Assembly: GCF_007747445.1 (NCBI RefSeq)
Contig: NZ_CP036425.1
Span: 496,001-560,000 of the forward strand
Direction of reading: 5' to 3'
From: Poriferisphaera corsica
GTDB lineage: Bacteria > Planctomycetota > Phycisphaerae > Phycisphaerales > Phycisphaeraceae
DNA: 64,000 nucleotides
The position numbers and the translations under genes were made by a program. Below the pieces are notes generated by a model. It did no database searches. It was not told the origin of the DNA and worked only from the letters and a program-made list of their open reading frames with translations. Position 1 is the first letter of the stretch; every line of letters begins with the position of its first letter. This document shows, in pieces, positions 9,221 to 17,971 of this stretch.

Positions 9221-9880
9221 TTACTTCGCTTCCGCAAAGCGCCTTGAAACCTCGTTCCAGTTCACCACATCAAAGAATGACTTGATGTAGTCCGGGCGGC
9301 GGTTCTGGTAGTTCAGGTAATAAGCATGCTCCCATACGTCTAACCCAAGGATAGGTACGCAGCGGCAATCGCCATCTTTGCACCCACACTCAGACAGCCA
9401 CGTTGCGTTCGCATATTCACCCATCCGAGGATTGTTCTGATTGGGTGTCGAACAAATACACAACCCGCTGCTGCAGCCACACAACCAGGCCCAGCCACTC
9501 CCAAAACGCGTTGCCGCAGCCTTCGCGAACAGCTCTTTGAACGCATCCATCGAACCAAACGATTTGTCAATCGCAGCCTTCAGCTCAGCCGACGGCTCGC
9601 CGCCCTGACCCTTCGGCGCCAATATCGTCCAGAACAACGAGTGGTTCGCATGACCCCCGCCGTTGTTAATCACCGCCGTCCGCTTCGCGTCCGGAATATT
9701 ATCCAGATTGCTGATCAATTCACAGATACACTCTGGCGCCGTAATCCCCTCTAACGCCGCGTTTAAATTTGCAACATAAGCCGCATGATGCTTCCCATGA
9801 TGGATCTCCATCGTCTTCGCATCAATCGCAGGTTCCAACGCATTCAATGCGTACGGTAATTCAGGCAGTTCAAAAGCCAT
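9221..9880 (-). CDS. sodA: Mn/Fe superoxide dismutase with two CxCx4CxC motifs
   Basis: The enzyme dismutates superoxide to oxygen and peroxide. All four metal ligands are present: His27 (MEIHHGKHH), His80 ([10 protein letters not shown]), Asp181 and His185 (DVWEHAYYL). The Gly-rich stretch before HANHSLFW and Gln in STPNQNNP favour manganese or cambialistic use. Length is 219 aa. The unusual part is a cysteine-rich pair of elements around the STPNQ hairpin: C134-x-C136-x4-C141-x-C143 and C165-x-C167-x4-C172-x-C174, plus C51/C53. Typical family members have no such cysteines. No signal peptide is seen, so it is probably cytoplasmic. It has its own terminator and a long upstream region shared with a divergent sigma factor gene. 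Confidence 0.95.
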   Translation of the reverse strand: MAFELPELPYALNALEPAIDAKTMEIHHGKHHAAYVANLNAALEGITAPECICELISNLDNIPDAKRTAVINNGGGHANHSLFWTILAPKGQGGEPSAELKAAIDKSFGSMDAFKELFAKAAATRFGSGWAWLCGCSSGLCICSTPNQNNPRMGEYANATWLSECGCKDGDCRCVPILGLDVWEHAYYLNYQNRRPDYIKSFFDVVNWNEVSRRFAEAK

Positions 9881-10379
9881 CGTGATATCTCCTTGTGCTC
9901 AACTCAGGCGTTTGGTTTCTCGTAATGCCCCACCGCCAATCATAACGCTGAGGTGATATAAAAAACGAGTTTAGGGGTGCCAGTACCACTGGTCAAGATA
10001 GTCATCATCACACATAGGCATAACACCTAATCAGACATTAGTATCTTCTTTACACAGTAAAAACACGCTTTTTCTCGCTTGATTAACACCTAACACCCCT
10101 TAATGATTCCCTGTAAGTATATAACCAGACATAAATTTTCTTGCATACGTCTTGGTTATATGAAAATGATTCATTAATGGCAGTTGCCGGAACATCCTTT
10201 CGGCCTGACTCGTTTTAACAAGAGAAGACGCTTACCTTTTCGCGCAAGCCTTTTCGGAACGATCGAATACGTGGGGTTTTGTCAGTTCAAAACCATTCGA
10301 TCCGCGTGGGTTGCAATCAACGTAGTTCAAATCGGCTCGCAGTTTCGCCGCCGATTGCAATGAGAAAGGTGTAGCTTTA
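9881..10379. other. Intergenic region between divergent sodA and sigma factor gene
   Basis: About 500 bases without a credible gene. It holds short direct repeats of a TAACACCTAA-like word (near 10022 and 10085) and a small inverted repeat CTAAT...ATTAG (10028-10043). Both flanking genes start here, so promoters must lie inside, but no strong -10/-35 pair was recognised. Confidence 0.5.
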
Positions 10380-11435
10380 ATGGTTACTCGTATTACGCGC
10401 AAAGACATCCAGGAAAAAGACGCACAGAACGTTCCTAAAACCTCAACACCAAACGTTACACTCGAATATGAGGTGCCGCATCGACTCGAATTCACACCCG
10501 GCCGTCGAACCATCGGCCCCGATGAAGAGCAAACCATCCGGTATATCTTTATCAATAAATACGAATACATCGATAACGAACTCTTTAAACACAAACCCAG
10601 CATTGCTGAAAAGAAAATCTTTGTCGACGCGCCATCCATCGAACTCCCCGATACAAGCTGGTACCACCCCGTCATGGACAACTTCGTCTCTGACAGTCGT
10701 GTAAACAAAAACGTTGGCACTGTCCTCCTCACCGGTGAAGAAGAACGTATCCTCTTCATTCAGTTCAACTACTGTCGGCTTCGTGTTTGCAAAATCCGTG
10801 ACAAACTCAAAAAAAATCTCGATAAACCCATCAAAACAGAAACCGCTGTCGAACTCCTCGAATGGCACAACCGCGCCGAAGCCCTCCGAGATCAAATCGC
10901 GCAAACAAACCTCGCGCTTGTTCTCGCGATGGCCAAGCGCACCCGCATGAGTGAAGTCGATTTCGCCGACCTTGTCTCCGAAGGCAACATGGCTCTCCTC
11001 CGCGCTGTCGATAAATTCGACGCCGCACGCGGCTTCAAATTCTCCACCTATGCTTGCCGTGCCATCCTCAAAGCATTCTCGCGTTCTGGCGTTAAACTCT
11101 CCAAATACCGCCAACTCTTCCCCACAGCCTTCGACCCAGCACTCGAACGCTCTAACTTTCAGGAAGAAAAGAACGCCTCTCACGAAATGGATTGCGTCGA
11201 CGAGGTTCACAAAATCCTTGAGGATAACCGCGCCGAACTCTCCGACATCGAAGTCGAAGTCATCAAGCATCGTTTCGGTATCGATAAACAACCCATAGGC
11301 GACGAAGAGCCCAAAGGTATGACCCTCGAGCAAGTCGGTAAGGTCATCGGCGTGACCAAAGAACGTGTCCGCCAAATTCAAAACAAAGCCCTCGTAAAAA
11401 TCCGCTCATCACTCGAAACCGACTTCCTTGAGTAA
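10380..11435 (+). CDS. Sigma-70 family RNA polymerase sigma factor with long N-terminal domain
   Basis: Residues about 117-137 resemble region 1.2 (LLTGEEERILFIQFNY). Residues about 173-236 are region 2 (TNLALVLAMAKRT ... DLVSEGNMALLRAVDKFD ... GFKFSTYACRAI). Residues about 280-345 are region 4, with the MTLEQVGKVIGVTKERVRQIQ helix-turn-helix typical of RpoD-group factors. Region 3 is much reduced, and the first ~115 residues match nothing I recognise. At 351 aa it is shorter than a housekeeping RpoD and longer than an ECF factor, so it is probably an alternative group 2/3-like sigma factor. The genes it controls are unknown. A strong terminator follows. Confidence 0.88.
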   Translation: MVTRITRKDIQEKDAQNVPKTSTPNVTLEYEVPHRLEFTPGRRTIGPDEEQTIRYIFINKYEYIDNELFKHKPSIAEKKIFVDAPSIELPDTSWYHPVMDNFVSDSRVNKNVGTVLLTGEEERILFIQFNYCRLRVCKIRDKLKKNLDKPIKTETAVELLEWHNRAEALRDQIAQTNLALVLAMAKRTRMSEVDFADLVSEGNMALLRAVDKFDAARGFKFSTYACRAILKAFSRSGVKLSKYRQLFPTAFDPALERSNFQEEKNASHEMDCVDEVHKILEDNRAELSDIEVEVIKHRFGIDKQPIGDEEPKGMTLEQVGKVIGVTKERVRQIQNKALVKIRSSLETDFLE

Positions 11436-11483
11436 GCTCGCCTTGCGATTGCTTCAATAACATCACAGAACATTCTTCCCTCG

Positions 11484-11511
11484 GGCTGACTTCCCAGAAG
11501 TCAGCCTTTTT
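11484..11511 (+). terminator. Terminator of the sigma factor gene
   Basis: GGCTGACTTC and GAAGTCAGCC form a perfect 10-bp stem with a 3-base loop, followed by five T residues. Confidence 0.9.
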
Positions 11512-11573
11512 CTTCATCCCCTTCTCAATGATATAATGCATCCTTAACCGCAACCTCAACCAAAGGCCGCATC

Positions 11574-12011
11574 ATGAGCGAACCAAGACCCGACTGGGAT
11601 ACCTATTTTTTAACCCTCGCCAAAGAAGTAGCCAAACGCTCACCCGATCCCTCAACCAAGCACGGCTGCGTCATCGTCGATACCGACAAACGCGTCGTCT
11701 CCACCGGTTACAACGGCCCCGTTTCCGGCCTTCCCAATGAGCTCGTCCCACTCACACGCCCCGAAAAATACGACTGGTTCATACACGCCGAAGATAACGC
11801 CGTAGCTTTCGCACGTTGCAACCTCTCCGGCGCTACCGCCTACGTCACCGGCCAGCCCTGTGCCCCATGCTTTCGCCGCCTCCTCCAAGTTGGCATCACC
11901 CGCATTGTCTTCGGTGCCGTCCAGTCCGCATGCATCAACGACAACGAAACCGAAGCATGCAAAGTCATGGCCAAAAACAAACACGTCGAAGTCGTCTGTC
12001 TCGACCAATAA
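11574..12011 (+). CDS. dCMP deaminase (cytidine/deoxycytidylate deaminase family)
   Basis: The enzyme probably deaminates dCMP to dUMP, feeding thymidylate synthesis. The zinc site is clear: HAEDNAV (His and catalytic Glu) and PCAPCFRRL (two Cys). The opening SEPRPDWDTYFLTLAKEVAKRS and SKHGCVIVD-like TKHGCVIVD segments match the dCMP deaminase/ComEB group more than cytidine or tRNA adenosine deaminases. Length is 145 aa. The start ATG is 11574. It stands alone; a palindromic repeat lies 41 bases after the stop. Confidence 0.88.
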   Translation: MSEPRPDWDTYFLTLAKEVAKRSPDPSTKHGCVIVDTDKRVVSTGYNGPVSGLPNELVPLTRPEKYDWFIHAEDNAVAFARCNLSGATAYVTGQPCAPCFRRLLQVGITRIVFGAVQSACINDNETEACKVMAKNKHVEVVCLDQ

Positions 12012-12047
12012 CCCCTCACCCGAAAAATGTCACCCCTAATTCATCCC

Positions 12048-12107
12048 CAAGCCCATGACCGCTGGTCATGGGGTGTCGTGCAACCTCATCCTCAATCGCC
12101 TGCAATC
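12048..12107 (+). repeat. Interspersed hairpin repeat, copy B
   Basis: CCAAG, perfect 9-bp stem (12052-12060 with 12064-12072), loop GCT, then GGTGT, CAACCT and a tail CTCAATCGCCTGCAAT shared with copies C and D. The remaining bases of the 12012-12334 gap show nothing else I can identify. Confidence 0.85.
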
Positions 12108-12334
12108 TACAACAACCAGCGAGCCTCCCTCCCACATAATCCTCCTTGCTCACTATTCACACACCCAGCATTTCGTTCCCCCGATAATCTTCACGGTCAT
12201 CGTCACCTATCATTCGCGCTTTCTCTACATGCTTTCCGCATCTCGCCTTTAAGACGCTAACGGCCGTACCCTTATCAGCCGAGCTTTAACAATGAGGCCC
12301 TCAAGTTCTCATTTCTCTAATCAAGGGATTGTCC

Positions 12335-12799
12335 ATGTGGTTTCGTTTCTCACACGTTACGCTCATCGCAACTGATTGGCGTAAACTCTCGCAGTTTTAC
12401 GTCGATGCCCTCGGCTGCGAAATCACGTACCCCGAGATCAACCTCGCTGGCCCTTGGCTTGACTCCGCCACCGGCATCAAAAACACACGCATCCGAGGTG
12501 TCAACCTCAAACTTCCCGGTTTGGATACCGCCAAAAACGGTGGCCCCTACATGGAAATTCTTCAATACACACCCGCGAAAAAATTACAGACCGAATCTAT
12601 CAACACACCAGGTTCCGGCCAAATCGCGTTTGAAGTCGAAGACGTTAAGATCGCCGCGCAAACATTAGCAAGCCTCGGCGCTTTGCCGCTCGGTAAATTC
12701 GAAAACATCTTCATGCCCGGTGTCGGCAACGTTCGGTTCCAATACTTTCATGACCCCGAAAAAAACCTCATCCAACTCATGCGGTGGGATCGAATCTAA
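12335..12799 (+). CDS. VOC-family (glyoxalase/bleomycin resistance-like) protein
   Basis: The 154-aa protein opens FRFSHVTLIATDWRKLSQFY, the usual first half of a vicinal-oxygen-chelate domain with a metal-ligand His, and has SGQIAFEVEDVKIAAQ and RFQYFHDPEKNLIQLM in the second half, where the DPEKN(L)I(Q)L ending is typical. The reaction is unknown. ATG 12335 is chosen because AAGGGA lies 6 bases upstream; a TTG two codons earlier would abut that site. It converges on the aldo-keto reductase gene across a shared hairpin. Confidence 0.85.
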   Translation: MWFRFSHVTLIATDWRKLSQFYVDALGCEITYPEINLAGPWLDSATGIKNTRIRGVNLKLPGLDTAKNGGPYMEILQYTPAKKLQTESINTPGSGQIAFEVEDVKIAAQTLASLGALPLGKFENIFMPGVGNVRFQYFHDPEKNLIQLMRWDRI

Positions 12800-12825
12800 T
12801 GCTCAAATAGTTTGATCGCCGTATT

Positions 12826-12864
12826 AAAAAAGGCTCACACATAAACGTGTGAGCCTTTGTTTTT
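12826..12864. terminator. Bidirectional terminator between VOC and aldo-keto reductase genes
   Basis: GGCTCACAC and GTGTGAGCC pair over 9 bp around a 6-base loop. A-runs lie to the left and T-runs to the right, so it can serve both convergent genes. Confidence 0.88.
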
Positions 12865-12875
12865 AAAAGTACAGA

Positions 12876-13862
12876 TTAATACCCAAGCACCTTATCAATC
12901 CGATTGAGTACATCTTCACTCAAATCATCCATCTCCAGCACCTTCACATTTTCTTCAATCTGACTTAGCCTGCTCGCTCCAATCAACGCGCTCGTCACAC
13001 GCTTGTCACGCAGTACCCATTTAAGTGACATCTGCGCCAAGCTCATCCCACATTCTTCTGCAATCGAATTCAGTTGTTGCAGTTTCCCAACCATCTCTTC
13101 CGTCACCGCACTCTCTTGCAAGAACCCATCCGGGTCAGCCGCACGCGAATCTTTAGGCACGCCATTCAAATACTTATTCGTCAACAATCCCTGAGCCAGC
13201 GGGCAGAACACTATCACCCCAAAGCCAATATCATCTGCCGCATCTAACAACCCATCCTCAATCCACCGATCCATCATGTGGTACAGCGGCTGATGAATCG
13301 TCAAAGGCACTCTCCCGCCTCTTAAACTTTCCGCAGCCAATCGCGTACGAGCCGCATCGTAACTACTAATCCCCGCATAGAGCGCTTTCCCTTGTTTTAC
13401 TAACTGTTCAAGCGCCCCCATCGTCTCGTCTAGCGGCGTCTCCATATCCGGCCTGTGCGAATAGAAAATATCAACATAATCAACACCCAACCGCTTCAAG
13501 CTCTGTTCGCAACTCGCAATCAAATACTTCTTACTACCAAAATCACCATACGGCCCAGGCCACATTCCCCAACCCGCCTTCGAACTAATCAATAGTTCGT
13601 CGCGATATCCCTTCAAATCTTTCTTCAACACTTCCCCAAGAACCTCTTCAGCTCTTCCGGGGGGCGGCCCATAATTATTCGCCATATCAATATGATTGAT
13701 CCCAAGATCAAACGCACCACACACCAACTCTTTCGTCTTCTCAAATTCCGTAAAGTTGTGCCATCCACCCAACGAAATCCGCGGCAGCTTCAGCCCGCTT
13801 CGACCACACCGTGCATATTCCATCTTCTCATACCGCGCCACATCAATATCATTCTGACCCAT
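12876..13862 (-). CDS. yghZ: Aldo/keto reductase, YghZ (L-glyceraldehyde 3-phosphate reductase) type
   Basis: An NADPH-dependent carbonyl reductase of the AKR superfamily. The close match to E. coli YghZ as I remember it includes CGRSGLKLPRISLGGWHNF, NNYGPPPGRAEEVLG, SSKAGWGMWPGPYG, DIFYSHRPD, GISSYDAARTRLAAE, FCPLAQGLLTNKYLNG and SALIGASRLSQIEENV. The catalytic Asp/Tyr (DMANNYG), Lys (SKAG) and His (FYSHR) are all present. Length is 328 aa from ATG 13862, which has AAGGA 7-8 bases upstream; an in-frame GTG five codons earlier overlaps that site. The physiological substrate in this organism is unproven. Confidence 0.92.
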   Translation of the reverse strand: MGQNDIDVARYEKMEYARCGRSGLKLPRISLGGWHNFTEFEKTKELVCGAFDLGINHIDMANNYGPPPGRAEEVLGEVLKKDLKGYRDELLISSKAGWGMWPGPYGDFGSKKYLIASCEQSLKRLGVDYVDIFYSHRPDMETPLDETMGALEQLVKQGKALYAGISSYDAARTRLAAESLRGGRVPLTIHQPLYHMMDRWIEDGLLDAADDIGFGVIVFCPLAQGLLTNKYLNGVPKDSRAADPDGFLQESAVTEEMVGKLQQLNSIAEECGMSLAQMSLKWVLRDKRVTSALIGASRLSQIEENVKVLEMDDLSEDVLNRIDKVLGY

Positions 13863-13982
13863 CACTAGTTCCTTCACTGTTTGAACAAAAACACCACCGC
13901 CCGAATCACAATACCAACTGAACTTTTATCCCACCTCGCCTATTCCTTCGATCTTATCAACCAACTCAAAAATATCTATCAC

Positions 13983-14012
13983 AAAAAAAGCCGCGACTCA
14001 CGCCGCAGCTTT
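13983..14012 (-). terminator. Terminator of nadA
   Basis: On the minus strand AAGCTGCG pairs with CGCGGCTT (one G-T pair) and a run of seven T residues follows, about 35 bases past the nadA stop. Confidence 0.8.
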
Positions 14013-14046
14013 TACTAATCATTTTAGTGTAACCATACACCTCGCC

Positions 14047-15210
14047 CTAAACCTTCACCGCTTCCCCCGTTGTCACACGAAGCATCCGCTCCATCGACAC
14101 CTTCGCCCAGTGTTGCACACCTTCAGGCACGCTCACCTGATTCACAACCTCCCCTTCAACCAACTGATCCATCACATAAAGCAAATGCGGCATATCAATC
14201 CGGTACATTGTCGTACATAAACATTGGCACTCCGACAGCATCCGCACCTCAACACCCTTCTCCTTCATCTCATCTCGCAACCGATTAACAAGATGCACTT
14301 CGGTGCCAATCGCCCACCGACTTCCAGCCGCCGACGCCGTCACCGCCTTGATAATCGCTTCCGTCGAACCACTACAGTCCGCCGCCTTCACCACCGCATG
14401 ATCACACTCCGGATGCACCATCACCGTCACGTCCGGCCACACCTCTTTCACCTGCCCCACATGCTCCGGCCGAAACAACTTATGCACCGAGCAATGCCCC
14501 TTCCACAAAATAAAACTCGACCGCCGCACATCCGCTTCCCCGCAAGCTTCAGGCTCCTTCGGATCGTAAACCACCATCTCCTTCTCAACATCAAACCCCA
14601 AATCCGCACCCGTGTTCCGTCCCAAATGCTGGTCAGGCAAGAACAAAATCTTAACCTGCTCCCCATCTTTCAATGGCTCATCACTACCCGCCAGCGCCCA
14701 CCTCAACATCTTCTCCGCATTACTGCTCGTACACACCGCACCCCCATGCTCACCACAAAACGCCTTGATCGCCGCCGTGCAGTTCATATAACACATCGGC
14801 ACGATCCTAACGTTCTCCCCTCGCACACACTCATGCAAATATTCCCACGCCTCAACCGTCTGCTCATAGTTCGCCATGTCCGCCATCGAGCACCCCGCCC
14901 CCATGTCCGGCAAGATCACCGCAACATCATCATCCGTCAAGATATCCGCGCTCTCCGCCATGAAATGCACCCCAGCAAAGATCACCCACTTGCTCCCCCG
15001 CTCAACCACAGCCTCCGCCGCCAACTGCGACAGCTTAAAACTGTCCCCGGTAAAATCGGCAAACCGCACCACATCGTCCTGCTGATAGTGATGCCCCAAA
15101 ACCACCAAGTCATCCCCTAACTCAGCCTTCCGCGCAGCAATCGCAACCGCCAACGCGTCATCGTCCATCTTCACATACTTATCCGGCAAAGGTGCCTGCC
15201 ACAACATCAT
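14047..15210 (-). CDS. nadA: Quinolinate synthase A
   Basis: NadA condenses iminoaspartate with dihydroxyacetone phosphate to quinolinate in NAD synthesis, using a [4Fe-4S] cluster. Seen motifs include VVLGHHYQQDDV near residue 40, FAGVHFMAESADIL, ILPDMGAGCSMAD, a YMNCTAAIKAFC region, FLPDQHLGRNTG, VHPECDHAVV, TEVHLVNRL and the cysteine-rich SECQCLCTTMYRI. Three of these Cys (in MNC, PECD and ECQCLC) are the likely cluster ligands. The 387-aa length is slightly above the common 350. nadB and nadC are not adjacent. A terminator follows. Confidence 0.95.
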   Translation of the reverse strand: MMLWQAPLPDKYVKMDDDALAVAIAARKAELGDDLVVLGHHYQQDDVVRFADFTGDSFKLSQLAAEAVVERGSKWVIFAGVHFMAESADILTDDDVAVILPDMGAGCSMADMANYEQTVEAWEYLHECVRGENVRIVPMCYMNCTAAIKAFCGEHGGAVCTSSNAEKMLRWALAGSDEPLKDGEQVKILFLPDQHLGRNTGADLGFDVEKEMVVYDPKEPEACGEADVRRSSFILWKGHCSVHKLFRPEHVGQVKEVWPDVTVMVHPECDHAVVKAADCSGSTEAIIKAVTASAAGSRWAIGTEVHLVNRLRDEMKEKGVEVRMLSECQCLCTTMYRIDMPHLLYVMDQLVEGEVVNQVSVPEGVQHWAKVSMERMLRVTTGEAVKV

Positions 15211-15375
15211 CAGTCCTGCTCCATTCGTGCAATTTCAATCCCATAACATCACGCCACCCCTCAAACCTCAAATTATAGCCAATCTCACCAATCGCCCCCA
15301 ATCTCCCCCCAATTCCCTTCCTAATTCCCTCCAATTCTTCCTTCAAATCCTCTCGATTATCCACCCCGAATCATT

Positions 15376-15433
15376 CTCAAGCCCATGACCGCCGGTCATG
15401 GGGTGTTGCGCAACCCGCTCTTAATCGCCTGTA
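15376..15433 (+). repeat. Interspersed hairpin repeat, copy C
   Basis: TCTCAAG, perfect 9-bp stem (15382-15390 with 15394-15402), loop GCC, then GGTGT, GCAACCC and TTAATCGCCTGTA. It lies between nadA and the 717-aa protein gene, about 50 bases past the latter's stop. Confidence 0.85.
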
Positions 15434-15450
15434 TCACCCCTTTCCTTCCC

Positions 15451-17604
15451 TTATCTTATCCGCCTCCAATTCCGCTCATTTTTCGACAATTCCTCTTCCT
15501 CCCCATTCATCCGGTGCAAGTAATTCCGACCGTCCCGCGCCACCTCATCCCAAAACGCTTTCGCCGTCTCCGGGAACAGCTCCGCATAAATCGCCTTATA
15601 CCCCTTCCCCGGTACGCTTAAATAAACAGTCACATCCCCGCCATCGTTATGCCACCCCGATATCCCCTGTGAGTTTTTCCCCCCATCATCCACCCCATTC
15701 TTACCGACTGAATACACCACGCACCCCGTCTCGCCCCTGCGATACCGTAATCCCTCTTTCGCCTCATCCATCAAATCCCGCGGCACATCCTCCAGCAACC
15801 CCGTCTCAACCAACACATTCAAATCTTCCGGATACCCATTCCCTCCGCTCGCCTCTTCCCCATACCTCACCCGCCACAATTCCAACGCAGCAGCCACCTC
15901 ATACAAATCCACCATCACCCGCGACTGCTTCATCGTCCGCCCATAAGTACTAAGCCCCGGCATAAACTCCCGCCAAAACATACCACTCACCAAATACCCC
16001 ATGGGGATACGCTCATAGGCATCATCAAGGTTCTCAATATCATATTCACCAACATCTAATGGCTGGATAGCCTGCTCGTATGTCTCAACCCCCCAAGCCA
16101 TATCCGCCGACATCACGCCCAGCTTATCCATCGACCAAATCGCCCCATAACTCGGCACTCCGTTCCCACCTGCCTGCGCAACCCACTCATAATCATTCAG
16201 CAAACGATCTCCCATTTCAACTAATTGTGTCCGTTCCGCAATCAAGGAATTTTTAAAAGATTGGATACCCCGCTCCTCTGAAAATCGGCATAGCTTCGCA
16301 ACTTCTACCAGTTGCTCTTCACTGAAAACATGCATACTCAAACAATCATCCACGACCCCCATCATCAACGCTCGAATACTCACCGCCACCAACTGTGCAA
16401 TGATCGTTGGCTCATCAATCCCAAGATCATATAACCGCCTGATCCCTCGCAGTCCCCTCAATGCCTCCCCGCCATCCCCTTCCTGTGTCTTCAACCAGAC
16501 ATACATCTGCAAAGTTCTCGCCGCTCGTCTCTGCGCCCCAAGTTGCGGCATCAAAAGCTCCCATAAATTCGAATAATCCCCCGGCCACCTCACCGCAATC
16601 TCCGCGTCTTCGCCTTTCACCAATTCCCCTTCTTCATTCATCACCCGAAAATACTCATCCCCCGGCCCATCCATCAGTCTTTCCAATTCATCCTCCATCA
16701 ACCCAACATACCGGCGCACGCCATCCACCATCACATCCGCCGCCCGTCCCTCAACCCACAAATCCGGCCCCATCCCGATCACCGGCAACTCCACCGGCTT
16801 TCCATAAAATAATTCAGAGACCATCCATGCACCGTAATTATGGCTTAATCCACCGCCCATCCCCATACTTTCATACATACCCGCCACTTGCCATTGACCA
16901 TCTGACTTCCGTTCCACCAGACTGACCTCATCATCCACCAACACCCACTCCTCCATAGACGTTGTCGATTCCTCATCCACCTCAGCTTCTTCAATCTCTT
17001 CACCTTCATCTATCATTCTGAAAGTTCCTATCCCCATGCCCATCCCCATCATGTCTAATCCAGAAAACTCATCCTCTATTTCCGTTCGCTCAATCTCAAC
17101 AAACACCGCATTCTTACGCCCCTCACCATTGATCGCCATCCAATCCCCATCCTCATCTTGGCCAAGCGCACCTTTCGCCAGAAGCGCATCCTTCACCTGC
17201 TGCTTGATGTGCCATACCGCAATGTCGCCCGCATCCCCCTGTATTGCTTGCGCCTCAAAACTCTCAACTTCTTCCTCTAGATCTTCAAACACACTCAAAT
17301 AAAATTCAGTGACATCCACCTCCCCATCATCAATCTGATACCACGCATCCAGATCCCCACCCGTGACCGGATACCCGTCTGCTCTAATCTGCGCATAGAT
17401 GGCCGCCAGCCGCGCTTCCTGTTCCCATTTCCAATTCACCTGCCACACCACACCAATCCCAATCAGCACCGCGCATACCGCCAAGACCACATACACCGCC
17501 TTGCGATGCTTGCCAATAATCTTTAACTCTAAATCAATCCCCGTCACCTCATCTCGCCCATAATCCTCAGCCTCCATCCCATGTTTCTTTTTCAATCTAA
17601 TCAT
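15451..17604 (-). CDS. Large membrane-anchored protein of unknown function
   Basis: I do not recognise a named family. The 717-aa product has a short basic, cytoplasmic N-terminus, one transmembrane helix at about residues 35-53 (AVYVVLAVCAVLIGIGVVW), and a long, strongly acidic extracytoplasmic region rich in Glu, Asp and Met/Gly. The last ~150 residues (AAALELWRVRYG ... GYPEDLNVLV ... YSVGKNGVDDGG) resemble the C-terminal pattern of planctomycete pseudopilin-like and secreted proteins, where YPE..L and G.NG.DDGG recur. That likeness is from memory. No secretion genes are adjacent. The start could also be the Met at residue 10. Confidence 0.75.
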   Translation of the reverse strand: MIRLKKKHGMEAEDYGRDEVTGIDLELKIIGKHRKAVYVVLAVCAVLIGIGVVWQVNWKWEQEARLAAIYAQIRADGYPVTGGDLDAWYQIDDGEVDVTEFYLSVFEDLEEEVESFEAQAIQGDAGDIAVWHIKQQVKDALLAKGALGQDEDGDWMAINGEGRKNAVFVEIERTEIEDEFSGLDMMGMGMGIGTFRMIDEGEEIEEAEVDEESTTSMEEWVLVDDEVSLVERKSDGQWQVAGMYESMGMGGGLSHNYGAWMVSELFYGKPVELPVIGMGPDLWVEGRAADVMVDGVRRYVGLMEDELERLMDGPGDEYFRVMNEEGELVKGEDAEIAVRWPGDYSNLWELLMPQLGAQRRAARTLQMYVWLKTQEGDGGEALRGLRGIRRLYDLGIDEPTIIAQLVAVSIRALMMGVVDDCLSMHVFSEEQLVEVAKLCRFSEERGIQSFKNSLIAERTQLVEMGDRLLNDYEWVAQAGGNGVPSYGAIWSMDKLGVMSADMAWGVETYEQAIQPLDVGEYDIENLDDAYERIPMGYLVSGMFWREFMPGLSTYGRTMKQSRVMVDLYEVAAALELWRVRYGEEASGGNGYPEDLNVLVETGLLEDVPRDLMDEAKEGLRYRRGETGCVVYSVGKNGVDDGGKNSQGISGWHNDGGDVTVYLSVPGKGYKAIYAELFPETAKAFWDEVARDGRNYLHRMNGEEEELSKNERNWRRIR

Positions 17605-17666
17605 CTATTAGCCTCCCGGATGTCCCCTTCTCCCTCAAAAAAAACAAAACAAGATCACAAATTTCT

Positions 17667-17725
17667 CAAGCCCGTCACCGCCGGTGGCGGGGTGTCCTCC
17701 AACCCACGTTCAATCACCTGCAATC
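17667..17725 (+). repeat. Interspersed hairpin repeat, copy D
   Basis: CTCAAG, 9-bp stem with one G-T pair (17671-17679 with 17683-17691), loop GCC, then GGTGT, CCAACCC and TTCAATCACCTGCAAT. It lies in the 17605-17971 gap between divergent genes; the rest of that gap shows nothing identifiable. Confidence 0.85.
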
Positions 17726-17971
17726 CACCCCATCGTCGCCGCGATACCCCGCTTCGCGCCGCTATGCGCTCGTTAAAAAATAAAGAGACATTGACTCACC
17801 AAGTATAACACCCAGCCCGACATGCCAATACACCTCATTCACATGTTTTCTGCATACACAAACCTGCGTTTTTCCGATACCATAACCAGTCACGTAACTT
17901 AAATAACCAGCCTGCATCATTCAGTACACGATTGATTGTTGCAGGCAGCTGCAGAGAGCCATTTCACAACC

